DNA from: Methanoregula sp.
GTDB lineage: Archaea; Halobacteriota; Methanomicrobia; Methanomicrobiales; Methanospirillaceae
Assembly: GCA_041645435.1 (NCBI GenBank)
Contig: JBAZQB010000001.1
Location: 62,001-126,000, forward strand
Direction of reading: 5' to 3'
DNA: 64,000 bases
Both the position numbers and the translations under genes were made by a program. How positions within the stretch are numbered: position 1 is the first letter of the stretch; every line of letters starts with the position of its first letter. Of this stretch, positions 43,200-51,061 are shown piece by piece. The notes under the pieces were generated by a model. The model was not told where the DNA came from and made no database searches. It saw nothing but the letters and a program-made list of their open reading frames with translations.

Positions 43200-43603
43200 C
43201 CAGCCGACGCTGCACGCTGATCGAGCAGGGAGCAAAGGAACTCCTTCAGATCCACGGGTTCACGGTCCGGGTCATACCCCCGGTCGGATTCGACAAGCGG
43301 CTGCCCCCGGCCCACCTTGTCGCATCCAGGGGACTTAACGAGACGCGGTATATCAGGATACGGAAAATATCCCATTCGCCTGTTGCCGTTGACACCATTG
43401 CGACAAAATACGCCGGTGATATCGCGATGTTCCGCAAGCATCTCTCGCGCCATCCGGGAGAGACCGGGCTCCACTGCGAGATCTGGGTGTATTCCCTGTC
43501 GTACGGTTTCCGGTGTTTCGAGGTACAACAAGAGAGCGTGCGGGAGATCCCGAAACTCTCGCTCCACAGCCACGCCATTTCCCACGCCGGAGGCGCAGCA
43601 TGA
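43196..43603 (+). CDS. cassette paralogue B
   Basis: 135 residues, the most diverged of the four paralogues. The helix GAKELLQIHGFTVRVIPP, the strand YIRIRKIS (where others have VKLK), the helix YAGDIAMFRKHLSRHPG and the strand pair CEIWVYSLSYGFRCFEVQ align with A, C and D. The acidic residues of a nuclease centre are missing, Arg standing instead. Start ATG 43196 overlaps A, and its stop overlaps C. Function unknown. Confidence 0.65.
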   Translation: MTSRRCTLIEQGAKELLQIHGFTVRVIPPVGFDKRLPPAHLVASRGLNETRYIRIRKISHSPVAVDTIATKYAGDIAMFRKHLSRHPGETGLHCEIWVYSLSYGFRCFEVQQESVREIPKLSLHSHAISHAGGAA

Positions 43604-44016
43604 CTGCCGTTCACCGCATGAATGCACTGAAACAGCAGGCCGGCACCATTCTCCTGACCAAGGGCTATGAGCCGTTGATCGTGAGTGATACCCGGAGTTC
43701 CCGGTACTCCGCGTACGATCTCATGGCTGCAAGGGAACTTAGCGAAGGGATCTTCGATGTCGTGATGGTGAAGCTGAAGATCTCCCTGCACCCGATCATG
43801 TCACCGGCCGAGGCAGCGGTTTTCTGTCGTGATGAGATCCGCTGCACGAAGAAATTCTTCGATCATGTCCAGGGGGAGGCCAATCCCTCGCGGTTCGAAG
43901 TCTGGATCTCCGTTCCCTCGAACAGGTTCCTGGTCTTTGAGATTACCCGTGACGGGATACGCGAAATTCTTTCACCCGAAGAACAGGTCGGGCTACAGCA
44001 GGGGCGTGCAGCATGA
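43600..44016 (+). CDS. cassette paralogue C
   Basis: 138 residues, the copy closest to a nuclease pattern. It has AGTILLTKGYEPLIVSD, then SAYDLMAARELSEGIFDVVM with an Asp where the first catalytic Asp would be, VKLKISLHPI, the helix FCRDEIRCTKKFFDHV, and FEVWISVPSNRFLVFEITRD. The Glu of the ExK pair is Lys here as well. It overlaps B and D by four bases each. If the fold assignment is correct, this is the best copy for testing activity. Confidence 0.68.
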   Translation: MTAVHRMNALKQQAGTILLTKGYEPLIVSDTRSSRYSAYDLMAARELSEGIFDVVMVKLKISLHPIMSPAEAAVFCRDEIRCTKKFFDHVQGEANPSRFEVWISVPSNRFLVFEITRDGIREILSPEEQVGLQQGRAA

Positions 44017-44384
44017 TTGCCCGGAGTGCGTTCAACACCGCACGGGAACGGGCCATGGAGCTGCTCATCTCGCGGGGCTACGAGCCGTTCCTGCCGGTCG
44101 GGAGCAGTTTTCTCTCGCAGTATATCCCGCTCCATCTCGTAGGGATGCGGAGCGATTACGAGACGCTTGCGGTGAAACTGCGGCTGGCGAAGGGCTCGGT
44201 GAGCGGGCCGTACGTTGCATCGTTCTGCCGGTTTGAGATCTGCCAGTTCCGTTCGCTGATGACAATGGACCCGGGCAATGGGTATATCCGCTGCGAGGTC
44301 TGGGTCGTGTCTACGAACGGTTCGATCCACTGCTACGAAGTGCTGCCAAAGGAGATCCGCGAGGTGGTGGCATATGCCCGGTGA
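44013..44384 (+). CDS. cassette paralogue D
   Basis: 123 residues aligning with C over most of the length: AMELLISRGYEPFLPVG, ETLAVKLRLAKGSVSG, SFCRFEICQFRSLM, CEVWVVSTNGSIHCYEVLPK and EIREVV. The fold core seems complete but the catalytic acid is absent. It overlaps C, and its 3' end overlaps the start of the next gene by 11 bases. Function unknown. Confidence 0.68.
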   Translation: MIARSAFNTARERAMELLISRGYEPFLPVGSSFLSQYIPLHLVGMRSDYETLAVKLRLAKGSVSGPYVASFCRFEICQFRSLMTMDPGNGYIRCEVWVVSTNGSIHCYEVLPKEIREVVAYAR

Positions 44385-44613
44385 GGCAGGGTGCCCGGTA
44401 GCTGCGATCGAGAATATCGAGGGTATCCCGCTCTTCCTGATCCCAAAAGCGATCGCGGACCAGATTAAGAAGAAACGCGAAGCGGTCTTCCTCATCACGG
44501 TCGAAAAGCGGTTTCACCATCGATATACTGTTGTTGTGGAGACCCGTGACGAATATGTGCAGAGGGTTAAGCAGGAGGGCGCTGCCCGGGTGGAAGGTGA
44601 CGGGCATGGCTGA
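44374..44613 (+). CDS. hypothetical cassette protein E
   Basis: 79 residues from ATG 44374, inside the end of paralogue D. It has IPLFLIPKAIADQIKKKREA, then a strand-rich part RFHHRYTVVVETRDEYVQRV. Not clearly related to the four paralogues and no family recognised. Its stop overlaps the start of the next gene at 44606, so it belongs to the same transcript. Confidence 0.58.
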   Translation: MPGEAGCPVAAIENIEGIPLFLIPKAIADQIKKKREAVFLITVEKRFHHRYTVVVETRDEYVQRVKQEGAARVEGDGHG

Positions 44614-45259
44614 CCGGACATTTTTCTCACCACAGGACAGAGCCAGGATCCGGGAGTTGATGTGCGGATTATCGCTGCGGAATGCAATGCCTGATGATGC
44701 GCTGCGTGAACAATTATGTGACTGGTGTTATAAAAAAAAAGGAGGGAGATGCATGCCTGAAGATACGTATGAGATTCTCACGGAAATAAAATACCGGCCG
44801 GCAATCAAAGAACAGACCGAGGAAGAAGCCCGCCGGGGGCTGCTGGAGGGAGAGGAGTTCATGGTCCTTGAGATCCAGGCAGTCGGGATGGTGGAGGTGT
44901 TCGAAGGAAAGGATTCGCTCACGATCGATTATCTTGCCGCGTGCAACGAGAAGGCACTCACCTCACCGTGGATGAAGGAGAGAATGAGCCTGCTCTCGGA
45001 TATCTGCGAAGGAACGGTCATGGTGCTGGACCATCACGTGAGAACCCGGCTCTTCCGCAAGCTCCAGGAACAAGAGGATCAGGAGCTGTGCCTGTACCGG
45101 TTGTCGGTATGGTGTTCGATGGGAGATGACGGTTCGCAGCGCTGGAGTATCCGGGACCAGATCGACCCGGTGTTTGAGCAGGAGGACCGGCTTGTGGGGA
45201 AGCGGGCCAGGGAGGCGAGGCGGCTGGCGGGGAAGGTGATGGGGGAGATGGCGGGGTGA
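44606..45259 (+). CDS. hypothetical cassette protein F
   Basis: 217 residues from ATG 44606. The first part has three cysteines (CGLSLR, QLCDWCYKKKGGRCMPEDTY) that may bind metal; the middle is acidic (EEEARRGLLEGEEFMVLEIQ), and the end is a charged helix (LVGKRAREARRLAGKVMGEM). Last gene of the overlapping series. No family recognised. Its final 33 bases are part of a direct repeat that recurs at 46501. Function unknown. Confidence 0.62.
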   Translation: MADRTFFSPQDRARIRELMCGLSLRNAMPDDALREQLCDWCYKKKGGRCMPEDTYEILTEIKYRPAIKEQTEEEARRGLLEGEEFMVLEIQAVGMVEVFEGKDSLTIDYLAACNEKALTSPWMKERMSLLSDICEGTVMVLDHHVRTRLFRKLQEQEDQELCLYRLSVWCSMGDDGSQRWSIRDQIDPVFEQEDRLVGKRAREARRLAGKVMGEMAG

Positions 45260-45270
45260 TACCCGTTCTT
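45227..45270 (+). repeat. direct repeat, left copy, flanking the toxin-antitoxin pair
   Basis: The sequence begins GCGGGGAAGGTGATGGGGGA and covers the end of gene F. The right copy is at 46501-46544, about 85% identical by eye. The two enclose the HEPN/MNT pair and about 0.45 kb more. Confidence 0.65.
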
Positions 45271-45332
45271 ATGTGCTTAGAGCAGTGCGGACATCACCTA
45301 TCTACGGGTTTAAGGCAGCTCTTTTCGGACAT

Positions 45333-45734
45333 TTAGTTGCCTGCCAGTGATTTGAGCAGGGTATTCACCCATTCATGCACTCGCTCAGCTACTGCCAGTG
45401 CTTCCTGGAACTCTTCAGCAGTGACCGGTTCATAGAGTCCGGGATAACGGGTGTGAACCGCATACTCGGTGAGGTCTACGGCAGATTTCACATCCTCAGG
45501 AATTTTCACACCGCCCTGTTCAAGAGTTTCAAGCAGGCGGGCGATGATATGGGTATGCGGGCTCTCCTGGTCTTCTGCCACCAGCAATGCTTTGAGCGAT
45601 TTCTCTACAGCCTGCTGGCAATCAAAACAGAGGTCTTCGTACAGAATGGTCTCCCGTACCTTTCCTGCCCGTGCCCGGTCAAGATTACTTTGAGCACGGC
45701 TGAGCCATTGTTCAACCAGCGTGCGGTTTTTCAT
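45333..45734 (-). CDS. HEPN-domain protein (toxin-like)
   Basis: About 133 residues from Met at 45734. It is a four-helix HEPN domain: AQSNLDRARAGKVRETILYE, then CFDCQQAVEKSLKALLVAED, a THIIARLLETLEQGG helix and TRYPGLYEPVTAEEF near the end. Members paired with minimal nucleotidyltransferases act as RNase-like toxins or effector partners. Its start lies inside the 3' end of the MNT gene (23-base overlap), so they are co-translated. Catalytic activity cannot be shown from sequence; the RYP element is of the common type. Confidence 0.87.
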   Translation of the reverse strand: MKNRTLVEQWLSRAQSNLDRARAGKVRETILYEDLCFDCQQAVEKSLKALLVAEDQESPHTHIIARLLETLEQGGVKIPEDVKSAVDLTEYAVHTRYPGLYEPVTAEEFQEALAVAERVHEWVNTLLKSLAGN

Positions 45735-46047
45735 AAATGATCTTTCCGTCCCGGGCAATGTCACGATAGATGAGATACGGGTTATCCTTGTTTTTCGAGA
45801 ATATATCCGAGGCTTCCACAATCAGTTCAACCGGGACGCCTACGCCATAGAGCGCACGATACAGTTTGCGTGCCAGCGGGCGCCTTTGGGTAATACCGTC
45901 TTTCAAGACGCAGATGTCGAAATCGGAATCTTCCCGTGCGTCTCCTCGTGCACGCGATCCGAACAGGATGATGGTATCCGGGTCGAGCGTACGGACAATG
46001 ACATCGATGATCCGTGAAAGTGCCGAGTCCGTCATGTAGTGTCTCAT
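45712..46047 (-). CDS. MNT-type minimal nucleotidyltransferase (antitoxin-like)
   Basis: 111 residues. The key motif is ILFGSRARGDAREDSDFDIC, with GSxxRG and DxD for metal and nucleotide, placing it in the minimal nucleotidyltransferase family. Such proteins neutralise HEPN partners, in known cases by adding AMP to the toxin. It precedes and overlaps the HEPN gene on the minus strand. Catalytic residues are intact. The outer Met (MRHYMTDS) or the Met four codons in could be the start. Confidence 0.88.
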   Translation of the reverse strand: MRHYMTDSALSRIIDVIVRTLDPDTIILFGSRARGDAREDSDFDICVLKDGITQRRPLARKLYRALYGVGVPVELIVEASDIFSKNKDNPYLIYRDIARDGKIIYEKPHAG

Positions 46048-46500
46048 CTTTCATTGTTGGGAGGAATTATCAACGTTTGGTTACCGGGAGATGATCGCAT
46101 CTTTTGTTTTTTGCAAAGGCAAGCGGAGGAGCGGTCGCGGTTGCATCGGTGATGGAAACATTACGAACCGTACCCGAAACCAGCCGTGCGATGAATGCGG
46201 CACGACCGGGTCTATACGAAATTGTTCCGGCACTGTCACGCCCCTGAATGTGTCTGGTCCTGAAAACCGATCAATGGTATTGCGTTGCTCCCCATGGATC
46301 CCATGATCCCTTTCGCGGCCGGGAAGAACAACAATCTCTGGAATTTTTTCTATGGACCAGTGGAGCAGATTGAGAAGATTTTCTCTGCGGCCGGGTACTC
46401 CCTCTGGTTCAATGCCCGCGGGGCGGGGGCTGCTCCTGGAATGATGCCATTGTTTTTTTATTCCTGAATATAGGGATGGGTAGGATCCGGGAGCTGGGGT
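46048..46500. other. region with no supported gene
   Basis: Long open frames on both strands lack ribosome sites and known motifs. One plus-strand frame (about 46285-46467) has FYGPVEQIEKIFSAAGYSLW, which looks faintly protein-like and could be a remnant. I see nothing firm. Confidence 0.4.
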
Positions 46501-46544
46501 GCGGGGAAGGTGATGGGGGAGAGGGGGGGTGACTACCTGTTCTT
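46501..46544 (+). repeat. direct repeat, right copy, flanking the toxin-antitoxin pair
   Basis: GCGGGGAAGGTGATGGGGGA at the start and TACCTGTTCTT at the end match 45227-45270. The intervening 1.23 kb may have been inserted, or gene F may once have been duplicated here. Confidence 0.6.
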
Positions 46545-46579
46545 TCTTTTTATTCCTCCGTCGGGAACCCCGGGCATAT

Positions 46580-46860
46580 GTGGGTCCGGAAGCCTGAGGG
46601 TAAATAAGCCCAATTCGGGCTCCTTTTACTAAAACCCTGTCCAAAAATCCCCCGTAAATCGGCTCGTTTCGGTTCGCGTGGAAAAAACGCTTAAATTTTG
46701 CCCTGTTTGTCAAAATGCGGGCGGAAACGCCCTCGTATAACGCTCACCAAAGGCCATTAAACCGAGGCAATTTCTGCCACATGGTTTAGCCCATCTGGGC
46801 CCCGGAAACCCTGCCGGAATGCCAATATGAGGCTCTTTTTTTCCGGGGAGGGTAAGAAAA
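46580..46860 (+). repeat. dispersed repeat family C, copy 5
   Basis: Has GGTAAATAAGCCC, TTCGGGCTCCTTTT, GTTCGCGTGGAAAA, GTTTAGCCCATCTGGGCCCC and CCGGAATGCCAATATGAG. More diverged than copies 1 and 4. It closes the module that copy 4 opens. The 278 bases after it up to 47138 hold no gene. Confidence 0.82.
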
Positions 46861-47138
46861 AATCAGGTTTCGGAGAGTGAACGATGTAAGTTTGTTCGTG
46901 GAGCCGGGTGCGAGAACGGCGGGCTGATGTCCAGGCGCGTGTTTTAGCAGGAGTGAAGATCCAAGTAAAGGTACGCTCAATGGGGCTTTTGCCCCACGGC
47001 CAGCGTTGGCTTCCCCAACGGTGGTCAAACAGTGCAGACAGAATTAAACCCGGCAGGATATAATCTGGATTACGAGACAGCAGATTTAGAGAATATCTGC
47101 GAGGTTGCTCTTTCTTAAATCAAATAAATCCGGCGTCA

Positions 47139-48287
47139 TCATTTCCGCGACTGTTCCTTTATCGAAAACGTATCGAGTACCTGGAGAGTAATCCTCGTAC
47201 CGAGTGACGGCTGGATCGCTTCTAACCAGAGGAAGAATCCCACCTTGGGCGGTGTCGGGCGTTCGAATTTGAAGTGCCCGTCTCTGACCTGCACCATTTT
47301 ATGGTATTCTTTCTTCTGCTTTGATCGCAGGTAGATGATCAGCTCAAATCCGGGAAGATCGGTTGCAATAATCGCTTTCGAATAATATTTTGAAAAATCT
47401 GCATACTCGATCTTTTTTCCTTTCACGGAAAGTCCATAACAATCACAAAGAGATTTTATTGCAGGGGGGAACAATCCGCCATACAGCACTTTTTTAACGA
47501 TCTGCCCGGTCTGGCTTGTAATTTCCATGTTTTTCTTCCCCCCCGTTTTTGTGATCTCGGTAAAAAACTGGGTGCGCACTTCATCGTGATACCGTTTGTA
47601 ATCAAACGGGTTTTTGGTCGGTATGTCCGTTGCCCGGATCAGTTTCGGGTGGTTTTCGGGATTGTTATAGAGGATGCGGGGGCGGTAATGTTTCACCAGC
47701 GATTTGATCTGTTCGCACGAGCTGGTGTTAATGATCGCATTTGTCTTGTCCTTTGCCAGCCGTTTGACAACAGAATAATTCGACAGATCAAATGAGGAGA
47801 CTAAAAGGAAGGGGGTCACTTTCTGGTTGTAGAGGTAACCCAGAAGTTTTTTCTTGAATTCAATTTCTGCTTCAAATTCTTTTAAGTCTGCAGGCGATGT
47901 GACAACTTCAGCAAATGCAATATGGTTGTCCGAGTCGACAAGGAGCAGGTCAAACTCCGCAAGATCCTGACCGTTTCCCCGGACGGTGATATCTCCATAT
48001 TTTGAATAAAAAATACCATTCTGGCCTAACTGGACATCCCCGCGCTGCCGGGGGGCATCTGCACCTTTCATGGCAAGATATTTAATCCGGTCTGAATTTT
48101 CTGAGATCTCTAAAAACATCTCGTATACGATCGCTTCGAACCAGCGTCCTTCTGCAGTCCGCATCGGTTCAATGTCCGGAGAGAAGAGTTTTTTCCGCTC
48201 GACCTTGTTCATGTGCCGCGTGGCGTTAAGGGCGATTTTGGCATTGGGTTTGAAATTTTTAAAATTTACATTCAGCCACGGGATCAT
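47139..48287 (-). CDS. hypothetical protein, possible PD-(D/E)XK nuclease-like fold
   Basis: 382 residues, soluble. In the first half, LAEFDLLLVDSDNHIAFAEV has the spacing of a nuclease core (Asp, then Glu on the next strand), with Lys residues on the following helix (EIEFKKKLLGYLYNQK) that could replace the usual ExK lysine. The second half, with FFLWLEAIQPSLGTRITLQV, is not recognised. It is transcribed away from the small gene at 48461. Proteins with such a layout are known as hypothetical archaeal genes. Nuclease activity is inference. Confidence 0.7.
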   Translation of the reverse strand: MIPWLNVNFKNFKPNAKIALNATRHMNKVERKKLFSPDIEPMRTAEGRWFEAIVYEMFLEISENSDRIKYLAMKGADAPRQRGDVQLGQNGIFYSKYGDITVRGNGQDLAEFDLLLVDSDNHIAFAEVVTSPADLKEFEAEIEFKKKLLGYLYNQKVTPFLLVSSFDLSNYSVVKRLAKDKTNAIINTSSCEQIKSLVKHYRPRILYNNPENHPKLIRATDIPTKNPFDYKRYHDEVRTQFFTEITKTGGKKNMEITSQTGQIVKKVLYGGLFPPAIKSLCDCYGLSVKGKKIEYADFSKYYSKAIIATDLPGFELIIYLRSKQKKEYHKMVQVRDGHFKFERPTPPKVGFFLWLEAIQPSLGTRITLQVLDTFSIKEQSRK

Positions 48288-48373
48288 AATTGCAGTATTA
48301 AATCTCCGCCATTATACTAAATAACAATCTGCTATAAAGGTGAAATTCATTTTTTGAAAAGTAGTAGTTAATT

Positions 48374-48398
48374 ATTTATACTATGGAAGGATAGTTCC
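48374..48398 (+). promoter_or_regulatory. TATA box and NrpR-type operator upstream of 48461 gene
   Basis: ATGGAA-GGATAG-TTCCAT at 48383-48400 contains a perfect GGAA-N6-TTCC (48385-48398), the published methanogen NrpR nitrogen-repressor site. A TATA-like TTATTTATACT lies just before it. The operator therefore overlaps the expected transcription start of the downstream gene. Confidence 0.75.
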
Positions 48399-48460
48399 AT
48401 CGTACCTTAGATCCGTACCGGATGTACGGGTTGAAGGGGATAAGAAGGGAGGGGAAAAAA

Positions 48461-48820
48461 ATGGCAAGCGCAAAAAAAATAAACGGCGTGGATCCCGTGC
48501 CGCGGTATATCATGCCGGATGCATCGGAACCTGACTACCGGGCAATCCTTGAACAGTTGCAGGACTACCAGTCTTCGCTGATTGGTTCATCGTATTATTA
48601 TATCCGTGCCGGGGAGGGGTCCTGCTCCCTGTGCCGGATAGTGCCGGGTGGTGGCAAGATCTACTTCCATGAAGTGGTGGATCATGAGAAACATGGGATT
48701 TCTGAAGACGATCTCGAAGAAGCAATACAGCAGGATACCGGTCAATTGACAATACCATCTCATTACCCGATATCTCCGCACATTGAACAGAAATTGCGGG
48801 TCCTGCTGGATTTTCAATAA
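48461..48820 (+). CDS. hypothetical protein, predicted nitrogen-regulated
   Basis: About 119 residues from ATG 48461, which has GGGAGGGG upstream. It has YRAILEQLQDYQSSLIGSSY, SCSLCRIVPGGGKIYFHEVV and SHYPISPHIEQKLRVLLDF. One CxxC is present, too little to claim metal binding. No family recognised. What singles it out is the perfect NrpR-type site 62 bases before its start and its place next to glnK-amt. It could be a small regulator or an enzyme needed when ammonium is scarce. Confidence 0.75.
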   Translation: MASAKKINGVDPVPRYIMPDASEPDYRAILEQLQDYQSSLIGSSYYYIRAGEGSCSLCRIVPGGGKIYFHEVVDHEKHGISEDDLEEAIQQDTGQLTIPSHYPISPHIEQKLRVLLDFQ

Positions 48821-48954
48821 CCCTTTTTTTATTCACATCCAGATCATTTATCCGCGAGAAAATATTGTCGCATACGGTGTTTGCAAGGGCTAATAAAAAC
48901 GAGAATAATCTGCCCCTGTTTAGTGAAAAAAATTTGATCTGATTCTTGTTTTTC

Positions 48955-49284
48955 TTATGTTTCAGTCTCTCCGGTCCGGATCCGGATCGACTTCTCGACC
49001 GGCAGGACAAAAATCTTGCCATCGCCAATCTTTCCGGTTCGTGCTGAATCGGTAATGGTGGCGATGAGGTTGTCGACATCGGTGTCCCGGACAACGATCT
49101 CAAGCTGTATCTTAGGCAGGAGATCAACGATCATCTGGCCCCCCCGGTATTCCAGGGTGATTCCCTTCTGTTCGCCCCTTCCCTTCACCTCGGTGATGGT
49201 CATACCGTTGAAACCTTTGTCCTCAAGTGCCTTTTTTACGAACTCGAATCGTTCCGGTTTGATGATTGCTTTTATCATTTTCAT
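48955..49284 (-). CDS. glnK: PII nitrogen regulatory protein
   Basis: 109 residues, the usual PII length. It has KMIKAIIKPERFEFVKKALE, the T-loop YRGGQMIVDLLPK, and the C-terminal TGKIGDGKIFVLPVEKSIRI (GDGKI-type signature). The T-loop lacks the Tyr that bacteria uridylylate, as is common in archaea, so regulation is by ATP/ADP and 2-oxoglutarate binding. It lies 15 bases after the amt gene on the same strand. It blocks the Amt channel when ammonium is plentiful. Confidence 0.96.
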   Translation of the reverse strand: MKMIKAIIKPERFEFVKKALEDKGFNGMTITEVKGRGEQKGITLEYRGGQMIVDLLPKIQLEIVVRDTDVDNLIATITDSARTGKIGDGKIFVLPVEKSIRIRTGETET

Positions 49285-49299
49285 GTTGCATCCTCCTTT

Positions 49300-50514
49300 T
49301 CAGCAGCGCTCCCCGTGCTGGGAGATATCAAGGCCGACATACTCTTCTTCCTCTTTGACCCGCAGACCAATAGTTTTGTCGATGATGACTGCAAGGATGT
49401 AGGTGACGACAAACGCGTAGATGACCGCCGCGAATGCACCTGCCGCATTGGCAACGAACTGGTGAACGTTCCCCTCAAGCAGGCCGGATGCACCGTTGAC
49501 TGCTGCGACAGCAAAGATACCTGTTGCGAGTGCTCCCCAGAGACCACCCATACCATGAATCGCCCATGCATCGAGGCTCTCATCGAGACCTTTTTTCATG
49601 CGGAAGAGCAGCATACCATAGCATATCACACCGCCAATCGCACCAATGAGAATCGCTGCCATCGGGGTCACATACCCTGCTGCCGGCGTGATTGCGACAA
49701 GACCGGCTATTGCGCCGCTGACTAACCCCAGCGAACTGGGTTTTCCATAAAGCCAGCTGACGAGGAGCCAGGCCATTGCACCTGCTGCTGCTGCGGTGTT
49801 TGTGGTCACAAATGCCTGGGCTGCAAGTCCGTTTGCGCCAAGCGCACTACCCGCATTAAACCCGAACCAGCCGAACCAGAGCAGGGCAGCGCCAAGGATC
49901 GTTAACGGGATGTTGTTGGGTTCCATGGAATACTTGCCAAAACCAACACGTTTTCCGATGACCAGGGCAAGAGCAAGTGCAGCAAATCCTGAGCTGATGT
50001 GAACGACCGTTCCACCGGCAAAGTCAAGCGCACCGAACTGTGCAGCCCAACCTCCACCCCACACCCAGTGGGCCAGGGGATCGTACACGATCGTGGTCCA
50101 GAGAAGTGCAAACACGAGATATGCACTGAATTTAATACGCTCTGCAAAACCCGAAGTCACAATTGCCATCGTTACCGTGGCAAAAACGAGCTGGAATACC
50201 ATGAACAGCAGTCCGGGTATAGCGGTGCTGTAAGGGCCGGGGTCCATTCCCACATTGTTAAGCCCGAGGTATTGCAGGTTGCCGATAAACCCGTTGAGGG
50301 AATTAGCCGGATCATTTCCAAACGCCAGTGAGTACCCTATCACTACCCACTGGATACTTACAAGGGCAAAGGCGACGAACGACAGGGTGATCATGGAGAT
50401 CAGATTTTTCCTGCGCACGAGCCCCCCATAGAAGAATCCCACCGCTGGCGTCATAAGCATCACGAGCGCCGTTGAAGCGAGGATCCATGCAGTTGCTCCA
50501 GTATCAATTGCCAT
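49300..50514 (-). CDS. amt: ammonium transporter (Amt1, GlnK-linked)
   Basis: 404 residues with eleven membrane helices. The pore is complete: His172 in LDFAGGTVVHISSGFAALAL is the first twin His, and the second is in DAWAIHGMGGLWGALATG. It starts MAIDTGATAWILASTALVML. It brings ammonium through the cytoplasmic membrane. It is followed by glnK, its regulator, in an operon with an NrpR-type site about 210 bases upstream. A typical archaeal Amt. Confidence 0.97.
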   Translation of the reverse strand: MAIDTGATAWILASTALVMLMTPAVGFFYGGLVRRKNLISMITLSFVAFALVSIQWVVIGYSLAFGNDPANSLNGFIGNLQYLGLNNVGMDPGPYSTAIPGLLFMVFQLVFATVTMAIVTSGFAERIKFSAYLVFALLWTTIVYDPLAHWVWGGGWAAQFGALDFAGGTVVHISSGFAALALALVIGKRVGFGKYSMEPNNIPLTILGAALLWFGWFGFNAGSALGANGLAAQAFVTTNTAAAAGAMAWLLVSWLYGKPSSLGLVSGAIAGLVAITPAAGYVTPMAAILIGAIGGVICYGMLLFRMKKGLDESLDAWAIHGMGGLWGALATGIFAVAAVNGASGLLEGNVHQFVANAAGAFAAVIYAFVVTYILAVIIDKTIGLRVKEEEEYVGLDISQHGERC

Positions 50515-50724
50515 TTTAGTTCACCTGTAAAAATAAAATTTGCATTGTCATGAGTGATGATTAAGGTATCTCTCCATAATCCCTGATTTCGATCGTGTAA
50601 GAGAACCTGTAAAGACTTCCACCCGACCAAAGCCGGATAGAAAGTCCGGTGAATTCATTGTTAGCGGGATGGCTGTCGTCATTTTGATCAGTTCTCTCTT
50701 TTTTGTTTAGTGATGTTGTTAGAA

Positions 50725-50757
50725 GGAAGTTGTATTCCTACGCATAAAAATATATCT
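50725..50757 (-). promoter_or_regulatory. TATA box and NrpR-type operator for amt-glnK
   Basis: AGGAA-GTTGTA-TTCCT contains GGAA-N6-TTCC at 50725-50738. On the minus strand a TATA-like GATATATTTTTATG (50743-50756) lies directly upstream. The leader to the amt start would be about 210 bases. The same TATA-then-operator order is seen at 48385 and 53808. Confidence 0.8.
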
Positions 50758-50860
50758 ATTGTACGTCGATTCCGCTTATTCAAAAAAACTTTCTCCAGTC
50801 AATAAATTAAAACAAATTTTAAAAAAAATGCTCTGTAAAATTTTTTTTTAATAATATATT

Positions 50861-51035
50861 GCCCCCCCCTCTTGCGCCACAAGTCCCCAGTTAGGGGGGG
50901 ACGGGCGCAGCGCGATAGTCCGAGTAAGGTTACAGGTAAAACATCGTCATCGCAATGGGGGGTGCCCTAGTGGCGGGGGCGAAACCCCCGAGAGCGGTCG
51001 TCAGAGTTTTCTAAATAAATTCTACAGAGCAAAAA
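50861..51035 (+). repeat. dispersed repeat family R, copy 4
   Basis: Matches the reverse complement of copy 2 (15360-15575) over nearly all its length and the second half of copies 1 and 3. It separates the two amt genes. It contains GTCCCC-AGTTA-GGGG-like inverted parts. No coding frame. Confidence 0.78.
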
Positions 51036-51061
51036 AAAGGATTAGTAAAAATAACTGAATT

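Noticed and set aside
46081..46713. 210-residue minus-strand frame
   Set aside because: Part of it is the repeat C5 shadow; Arg/Pro-rich composition and no start signal.
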